Shown: positions 57,092 through 64,000 of the stretch, piece after piece | Numbering within the stretch: position 1 is the stretch's first letter | Layout: each line of letters starts with the position of its first letter | Assembly: GCA_035772735.1 (NCBI GenBank) | Contig: JASDFA010000007.1 | Coordinates: forward strand, 73,322,501-73,386,500 | DNA: 64,000 nucleotides | From: Datura wrightii | Taxonomy: Eukaryota > Streptophyta > Magnoliopsida > Solanales > Solanaceae | Direction: 5' to 3' | Made by a program: the position numbers and the translations under genes | Notes under the pieces: generated by a model | The model's input: only the letters and a program-made list of their open reading frames with translations | Told to the model about the DNA's origin: nothing | Databases searched by the model: none

Positions 57092-58918
57092 ACGCTGGCA
57101 AGAGATAAGGAGTTGGTGGATTCATATATAGAGTCGGAAAGACAATTTCATCATCAAAGAAGGGAAGTTCTAGAGAAGAAGCTGCAGTTGCTGAGACAGG
57201 CAATTCTGGAGCAACAACAGAATCCACCACTTGTGAGGGCAGTCTTAGTGCCTGAGGAAATGGCAGCAAGGCCTGTTCGCGAAGTGGCAATCCCACATGC
57301 TAACAATGTTCCATCTAGTATTCGCAGACCAGAGCCAGGAGGGAGGTTTGAGCTTAAACAGAACATGGTGCAGTTGCTGCACACCAGCGGGCAATTCACA
57401 GGTCTCCCTCATGAAGATCCACAACAACAGCTCCAAAACTTTTTGGAGATAAGTGACACTTACATTCCCGCTGGAGTATCATCCGACTACATGAGGCTTA
57501 CATTATTCCCGTTTTCATTATTGGGGGAAGCAAAAAGGTGGTTGAAAGCTGAACCACCTAACTCTATCACCACTTTGGATGATGTTGCAAGAAAGTTTTT
57601 GATACGATTCTTTCCATCTGGGAAAATAGCAAGACTTAGAAGTCAGATTCTAAGTTTTAAACAAAGAGAGGGTGAGAATCTGTATCAAGCTTAGGAAAGG
57701 TTCAAATCGATGTTAAGGGATTGTCCTCATCATCACCAGTCGAACGATGTGTTGGTGCATACTTTCATAGAGGGTTTGGAACCACATACAAAATTTTTGC
57801 TAGACTCAGCAGCTGGGGGACAGGCACTAGAAAAGACTTATGAGGAGCTTTATACTTTGTTAAATCGTATTTCACAGGGAAATCCAGAATGGAATGCGGA
57901 CTCTTCAAGAGGAGGAACAAGGAAAGCGGCAGGAATCTTTGAGGTGGATGGTTTTACAGCTATCGCTGCACAAATAGCTGCTTTGCAAAATCATCTCAAC
58001 ACCCACTTCAGCAGTATGAGTTTAAATCAAGCACAAGCCCCAATAAATGTAGTGCAGCAAGTATGGTGTGAAGTATGTGGGAGTAATGAACACTCAGCTG
58101 AGTGTTGTGGTGCAAATCCAGATTTAGTGAACTTTGTTGGGAACGTCTAGAGGAATAATAACCAACAGTATGGAAACAATTACAACTCAAATAGGAGGAA
58201 TCATCTGAATTTCTCTTGGGGTACTAATAGCCATCAAGGGCAAAGTTCGAATCAGGGTGTGCAGAGAAATCAAGGGGGGCATCAGAATTATCGGTCTCAA
58301 TACAGAGGAAACAATGCACCTCCTCCACCACCCAACAACATTGAGGAAATCTTCAAAACAATGATATCTAACCAAGTACAAATACAAGCTGATTATGTGA
58401 AATTAGCGGCAGACATGAAAAATCAGCAGTTAGTTACAAAGGCGTTGGAGTACCAATTGGGACAACTAGCTGGAGCTCACAACACCAGGCCCAGAGGAGG
58501 AATATCGAGTGACACTGACCCAAATCCCAAGAAAGTCAATGCAGTGACAACAAGGCGTGGACTACAACTCAAGGAGGTGGAACCAAAAAGACCACCTCAG
58601 CCATCAGGAGCAGTGGAAAAAGATGGGGAACATGATGATGAGAGGGGGAAGGAGAAGGCAGCCGAAGCAGAAAGACCACCACCCTCATTCCCTCAAAGAT
58701 TAAAGAAGAACAAGGAGGAAGCTTGCTTCAAAAAGTTCATAGAGGTGCTGAAACAGGTACACATTAATTTACCTTTGGTTGATGTTTTGCAGGGAGTGCC
58801 GAAATATGCAAAGTATATCAAGGACATCATAGCAAACAAAAGAAGATTGACGGAGTATGCTACGGTGACGCTTACTGAGGAGTGCAGTTCCCGGATATGG
58901 AACAGGATGCCAACATAG
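57092..58918 (+). pseudogene. Element D gag
   Basis: The reading sense starts at 57092 (ACG codon, then LARDKELVDSYIE) directly after TGA, with no ATG. Capsid blocks: GGRFELKQNMVQLLHTSGQF, YIPAGVSSDYMRLTLFPFSL, FLIRFFPSGKIARLRSQIL, FIEGLEPHTKFLLDSAAGGQ. The knuckle CEVCGSNEHSAECC is near 58070. In-frame stops: 57692 (C has TGG), 58148 (C has CAG) and 58916. No frameshift. The linker to protease has FPQRLKKNKEEACFKKF. Confidence 0.87.
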
Positions 58919-59458
58919 CTCAAGGACCCTAGGAGCTTTACCATTCAGATCACAATCGAGCAAAGCATCCGAGCTCGTGGTTTATGTGATTTGGCAGCGA
59001 ACATAAACTTGATGCCGACATCGGTGTTCAAGAAGTTGGGGATGGGCAGTCCTAGACCAACTACAGTGATTTTGCAGTTAGCAGACTGTTCTTTGGCCAT
59101 ACCAGATGGCATTGTGGAGGACGTGCTAGTGCAAGTGGGCTCCCTCATTTTCCCAATAGATTTTATTATATTGGATTTTGAGCCGGATGCGGAATTGCCA
59201 TTTATTTTGGGACATCCTTTCTTGGAAACCGTGAGAGCGTTGATTGATGTAGTTGCGGGGCAACTAACCATGGGAGCGCATGATAAAGTGGAGGTGTTTG
59301 TTGTGTATAAGGCCATGAAGCTTTCGACCATCTATGAGGAGCTATCAGCAATTAATGTGCTAAACCAGGAAGCAATTCTTCAGATTGTTGATTCTCAAGA
59401 TCCATTGGAGAGAGCTTTGATGAGCTCTGATCATTTCAGAGACAAGGATACTTATTAG
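58919..59458 (+). pseudogene. Element D aspartic protease
   Basis: Same frame. The active-site block reads LCDLAANINLMPTSVFKKLG, so the catalytic Gly of D-L-G-A-S (kept in C) is Ala. PFILGHPFLETVRALIDVVA is the second landmark. TAG at 59456 separates it from RT. Confidence 0.85.
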
Positions 59459-61252
59459 ATGGTACAAATGTTGAACGAACCAAAATGGTTTCTTAGGAAG
59501 CAAGAATTTCAGCCATTGATGAGGTCCTTTGAACCATTGCCAAAACCATATATTGAGGAAGCACCAAAACTGGAGTTGAAGACATTGCCTCCACATTTGA
59601 AATATGTATTTTTGGGGGAAGATGACACTTTGCCAGTCATCATCTCCGCAGAACTGACGGAGGCACAGGTAAAGGATGCATTGGTGGTTCTCAAGAGGTG
59701 GAAGAAAGCAATGGGCTGGAAAATGTCAGACATTAGGGGAATCAATCCAGCCTTTTGCACACACAGAATTTTTATGGAAGAAGGAGCAAAGCCAACTATA
59801 CAACATCAGCGGAGGTTGAATCTGGTGAGGAAGGATGTGGTTAGGAAGGAAGTGATCAAGTGGCCTGATGCAGGTGTGGTCTACCCCATTTCAGATAGTG
59901 AATGGGTTAGTCCCGTTCAGTGTGTCCCAAAGAAAGGAGGGATGACCATGGTCACCAAAGAGAAGAATGAGCTGATCCCTACACGCACAGTCATAAGCTG
60001 GCGAATTTGCATGGACTACAGAAAGCTCAATCAGGCCATGAGAAAAGATCATTATCCTATCCCATTTATTAATCAGATATTGGACAGGTTGGCTGGTCAG
60101 GAATATTATTATTTCCTTGATGGATATTCTGTCTATAACCAAATAGCCATAGCACCGGAGGACCAGGAGAAGACCACTTTCATATGTCCTTATGGGACAT
60201 ATGCTTTTAGGCAGATGCCATTTGGCTTATGCAATGCACCCGCCACATTCCAGAGATGCATGATAGCGATCTTTCACGATATGGTGGAAGATTTCGCCGA
60301 GGTATTTATGGATGATTTTTCTATTTTCAGTAATTCATTTGCTACATGTTTGCAGAATCTTGACAGGGTGCTAGCTCGTTCTGAAGACTCCAACCTTGTA
60401 CTCAACTGGGAGAAATGTCATTTTTTAGTCAAGGAGGATATCGTCCTTGGTCATAAGGTGTCGTGCAAGAGGTTGGAAGTCGATCGTGCAAAGATCTAAG
60501 TGATTGAAAAGCTACCACCACCTGTGTCAGTGAAGGGTGTTCGCAGTTTTCTCGGACACGCAGGGTTCTACCGACGGTTCATCAAAAACTTCTCTAAAAT
60601 TTCTAGACCAATATGCAGGTTGCTAGAAAAAGAGGTGAAGTTTGAGTTTGATGAGGATTGTGTTAAAGCATTCGAGGAGTTGAAACATAAGTTGATAGAA
60701 GCACCTATTGTCATTTATCTGGATTGGGAGAAACCGTTTGAACTAATGTGTGATGCAAGCGATGTGGTTGTAGGAGCTGTATTGGGGCAGCGGAGGAATA
60801 CAATTTTTCATTCCATTCATTATGCAAGCAAAACACTTGATGCAGCCCAAGCCAATTATACAGTCACTGAAAAAGAGATGCTAGCATTGGTGTTCGCGTT
60901 TGATAAATTCAGGTCCTACTTGGTAGGTCCTAAAGTAGTGGTGTATACCTATCATGCAGCAATTCGGTATCTGTTTAAAAAGAAGGATGCAAAGCCCAGG
61001 ATGATTAGATGGATCTTGTTGTTACAAGAGTTTTACCTAGAGATTTGGGACAGAAAGGGGAGCGAGAATCAAGTGGCAGATCACCTATCACGATTGGAAA
61101 GCCAGTTGCATGTGAAGGAAGGTGACAACATCAAAGAGGAGTTCCCGGATGAGCATCCCTTGGCAATAAGGGAAGTTGAAATCCCTTGGTATGCAGACAT
61201 TGTGAATTTGCTAGTAAGTGGAGTCTATCCACCGGAGGCTACGGCTCAGTAG
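59459..61252 (+). pseudogene. Element D reverse transcriptase and RNase H
   Basis: RT: PTIQHQRRLNLVRKDVVRKE, WVSPVQCVPKKGGMTMV, ICMDYRKLNQAMRKDHYPIP, FICPYGTYAFRQMPFGLCNA and the catalytic FMDDFSIFS at 60305, the Athila form of the box. TAA at 60497 interrupts the thumb. RNase H: LMCDASDVVVGAVLGQRRNT, ALVFAFDKFRSYLVG, then NQVADHLSRLE. TAG at 61250 ends it. Full length for the family with no frameshift. Confidence 0.9.
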
Positions 61253-62461
61253 AGAAAGAAGTTGAGACATGATTGCAGGTATTACATTTGGGATGAGCCG
61301 TACTTGTTTAAGCGGGGACCGGATCAAGTGATGAGAAGATGCATTCTAGAGAGCCAGATTGCAGAAGTATTGAGGAGTTGTCACTCATCATTGTATGGAG
61401 GGCACCACAGAGGCGAGCGGACAGCGCACAGGGTGCTACAGTCAGGTTTCTTTTGGCCTACACTCTTTAGAGACTCTATGGCATATGTAAAAATGTGTGA
61501 TAGATGTCAAAGAATAGGCACAATTGGTAGAAGGCAGGAGATGCCGCTGCAGTATATATTAGAAGTGGAGATCCTTGATGTATGGGGAATAGATTTCATG
61601 GGCCCGTTCCCACCGTCATTTGCTAATCGTTACATCTTGGTAGCCGTTGATTATGTATCCAAGTTGGTCGAAGCAACATCTTGTCCCAGAAATGAAAACA
61701 AGGTGGTAACAAAATTTTTGAAAAAGCATATTTTCACCAAGTTCGGGACACCCCAAGCCATTATCAGTGATGGAGGGGTTCATTTTGTTAATGCAAGTTT
61801 TAAGAATTTGCTAGCTAAGTATGGGGTGCTCCACAAGGTAGCAACAACATATCATCCCCAAACTAGTGGCAAAGTGGAGGTGTCGAATAGAGAAATCAAG
61901 CAGGTTCTACAGAAGACAGTGAATGCACAACGAATTGATTGGTCAAGCAAACTCGACGATGCGTTGTGGGCTTTTTGAACTGCGTACAAGACACCCATTG
62001 CGATTTCTCCATACATATTGGTCTATGGAAAGGCATGTCATCTGCCTGTGGATCTAGAACATCGAGCTTTTTGGGCCTTGAAGAAATTGAACATGGATCC
62101 GGAGCTTGCAGGGAAGAAGAGGATGATGCAACTCAATGAACTTGATGAGTTTTGTTGGCATGCTTATGAAAGTGCCAAATGCTACAAGGAGAAAATGAAT
62201 AAGTGGCACGATAGGCATATGGTGCATTGAATCTTTGAGCCGGGGCAGAAGCTGTTGCTATTTAATTCGAGACTGAAGCTTTTTCCAGGCAAGTTGCGGT
62301 CCAAATGGTCAAGGCCGTTTGAAGTGGTGAGAATGACCCCACACGGGGCAGTGGAGTTGTGGCAAGAAGATAGAAGTGCCACATTTTTGGTGAATGGGCA
62401 AATATGTAAGCATTATTGGGGTGAGGACATTATTGAAGACGTCCATCACTCTAGAGGATGA
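61253..62461 (+). pseudogene. Element D integrase
   Basis: Zinc-binding domain with HSSLYGGHHRGERTAHRVLQ and MCDRCQRIG (61380-61520). Catalytic core with WGIDFMGPFPPSFANRYIL, ISDGGVHFVNASF and VSNREIKQVLQ (D, D, E present). TGA at 61976 and 62228 interrupt it, both where the family usually has Arg. The C-terminal part has LFNSRLKLFPGKLRSKWSRP and ends at TGA 62459. Confidence 0.9.
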
Positions 62462-62476
62462 TTGAGCAATGAATGA

Positions 62477-62524
62477 CGTCGAGCCGCGACGGTAAATCAG
62501 GCGTTGCACAAGAGGAAACCCGTG
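62477..62524 (+). other. Conserved 48-nt motif (D copy, stem degraded)
   Basis: CGTCGAGCCGCGACGGTAAA and the following block start 15 bases after the pol stop. The hairpin arm CACGGG of B and C is CACAAG here, so the stem is weakened. A-rich sequence (62550-62620) follows. Confidence 0.72.
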
Positions 62525-62759
62525 AATGTGTTGTAATAGATGAGTAGAACTATTTGAAAAAAGAAAAAATAAAAAAAATATAAAAACAGAAAAACAAAAA
62601 AAAAGAAAAATAAAAATTCTTTTGTGTTGAAACCTATGAGGTCTAACCAATTTTGTTGGGGTGAAATGATTTTTAGGTGGAACGGAGGGCAAAAATGCAA
62701 GGAAACGCAAAGGAAAAAAATCAAAGTGAGAAAAAAAAAATTGGCACATGATAGTGAGC

Positions 62760-62965
62760 CTGCGCGATGGCTCCGCGTCACGGAGGAGGTGCTCCGCGTT
62801 ACCCTCCGTGACACGTTGAGGCTTGTTCCGAATTTTTAAAAAAAATCCAGAACACTGGCGCGATGGCTCCGTGTCACGGAGGGGGTGCTCCACATTACCC
62901 TCAGTGACACGTTGAGGGTTAATTCGCGTCGGGTCACACCGGGTCACCGGGTAACCCGCGTGAAA
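62760..62965. repeat. GC-rich hairpins, internal (D)
   Basis: Two hairpins of the GTCACGGAGG/CCTCCGTGAC type (about 62775-62816 and 62868-62912), then a CGGGTCACACCGGGTCACCG inverted repeat. Same order as in B and C. Confidence 0.8.
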
Positions 62966-63111
62966 AATCACTTTAAAACCCCAATTCTCCTCATTTTTTC
63001 CCTATTTCTTCACTTCCTCCGCGACCCACACCCCAAATCCCCTTCTCCCTCAACGTGACACGGGCCTAGGAATCAATTTTCTTCAAGTTTTCTTCGATTT
63101 CATCAAATCAA

Positions 63112-63744
63112 AGTTATGTTCTTGAATTCTTCATTATTTTGGCTCAAGTTTTTGAATCTTGAACATGTTTGGTGATTAAACCTTGCCCTAAGTGAGAAAT
63201 GAGCTTGAATTTACTTGAGTTAGGATTGAATGACGTTCTTTGTATCTTTTGAATATATGAACTCAAGTATTGCATGATTTATTGAATTATTGCTAAATTG
63301 GTAGCTAGGGTTGAAGATTGAATAGGAAGAAGACTAAATTCTTTGAAATGATGAAAAACTTGGGTTGTGCATGTCGGGTGAAGTGAAATACAGTGTGATT
63401 GATGTTGAATATGCTAAGTAGACAAGGGATTTTTGGGAAAATGAAATTGGAGAATTGCATAGATTGTTGAAACAAATTCGCTAAGTGCTATGATGATGTA
63501 ATTGAATTGATGACGATATTTTTATTCATTGTACAAAGTCTTAGTAGTACATAGTAATTGTTCCATCGACTTATATGAATGCACTAAGCATGTTGAATGT
63601 TAAGAATTGGAAAAGCATGAATGTCTTGTTGAATTATTGGGATTGTGGCTTAAGACTAAGTGTGGGGTGACCCAATTAAACCCAACCTTAGTTTTAGCTA
63701 ATTATGACTTGAATAACATTGGGACTGTCTGTTTGAATGTACAG
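63112..63744 (+). other. Leader intron region of D, donor site mutated
   Basis: The acceptor ATGTACAG|GAACAATGTC is present, but the donor reads CAAAGTTATGTT where B and C read CAAAGGTATGTT or AAAGGTATGTT. The interior is AT-rich, with no gene. PPT-like TAAGTGTGGGGT at 63657-63668. Confidence 0.55.
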
Positions 63745-63749
63745 GAACA

Positions 63750-64000
63750 ATGTCAGGTAGACAAGACAAGGGCAAAGGCGTATCCACATTGGGCGCCAGC
63801 AGAAAAAGGGTGAGATTGGGAACAGCAGTTCCAGCAGCACAAGCGGTTCCGCGAGGCCAACACCGACAATACGGAACATGATGGGTGACTGATGAGTGGA
63901 AGAAGTGGTATGCGAAACACAAAGAAACCAAATACTTCCTAGAGGACCAGATAGCACGGGAGCCGCTGGCACAGGAATTCCCTCGGATTGTACACCGGAT
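63750..64000 (+). pseudogene. Plant transposon protein ORF, D copy (partial)
   Basis: ATG at 63750, six bases after the acceptor, starts MSGRQDKGKGVSTLG with RKRVRLGTAVPAA, closely matching C. TGA at 63879 replaces an AGA of C. The sense continues as WVTDEWKKWYAKHKETKYFL and beyond to the window edge. Confidence 0.82.

Larger units (their letters stand above)
55554..64000 (+). mobile_element. Element D: Athila-type retrotransposon with gag-pol (partial)
   Basis: 5' LTR, tRNA-Asp primer site, gag, protease, RT, RNase H and integrase in one frame, the conserved motif, GC hairpins, leader region and the start of the downstream ORF, then the window ends. It is the only copy here with a complete pol and so represents the autonomous layout of the family, now inactive. 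Confidence 0.9.

Noticed and set aside
1..64000. Host protein-coding gene
   Set aside because: Every long frame is explained by retroelement or pararetrovirus domains, or is antisense to one. The unknown ORF of B is enclosed by LTRs, so it is treated as element cargo.

Overview
The window looks like a repeat block from a plant nuclear genome, probably a eudicot. Solanaceae is my best guess: LTRs ending in GGGTCGTGACA, chromovirus and Athila elements together, and an integrated plant pararetrovirus. The genus cannot be read by eye. I see no host gene, tRNA, rRNA or CRISPR array. Almost every base belongs to a nested LTR retrotransposon or to the pararetrovirus.

Layout. 1-415 is a plus-strand chromovirus LTR fragment. 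416-17162 is chromovirus A (minus strand, Ty3/gypsy with a chromodomain), split inside its integrase by Athila-type element B (2569-11128, TSD AGTAC). 17163-48648 is chromovirus E (plus strand). Its gag is interrupted by two head-to-tail, decayed copies of a Caulimoviridae-type endogenous pararetrovirus (18930-25199 and 25624-32270, minus strand). Copy 2 is itself split by Athila-type element C (32271-42262, TSD ATCTA) and resumes at 42268. 48649-53155 is the 3' part of another Athila/Tat-like element, F. 53156-55439 is the 3' part of a third chromovirus, G (minus). 55440-55553 is an Athila-type LTR stub, and 55554-64000 is Athila-type element D, which runs off the window.

B, C and D are the most interesting part. 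All three share LTR design, a tRNA-Asp primer site, GC-rich hairpin modules, a conserved 48-nt motif with a hairpin, a predicted spliced leader and a downstream ORF of the putative plant transposon protein type in the env position. D carries a full gag-pro-RT-RH-INT frame, now with eight stops. C keeps gag-pro but has lost RT-RH-INT. B has no recognisable gag-pol and instead carries a Cys-rich plus coiled-coil reading frame that I do not recognise. The downstream ORF is intact only in C (406 aa), and it is the only long undamaged gene in the window. This looks like an autonomous element with two grades of non-autonomous partners that keep the same cis signals.

All gag, pol and pararetroviral genes are pseudogenes. 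By-eye LTR comparison gives about 20 mismatches in 1462 bp for C and about 40 in 1427 bp for B, so C is the younger insertion. Coordinates of degraded domains are approximate.
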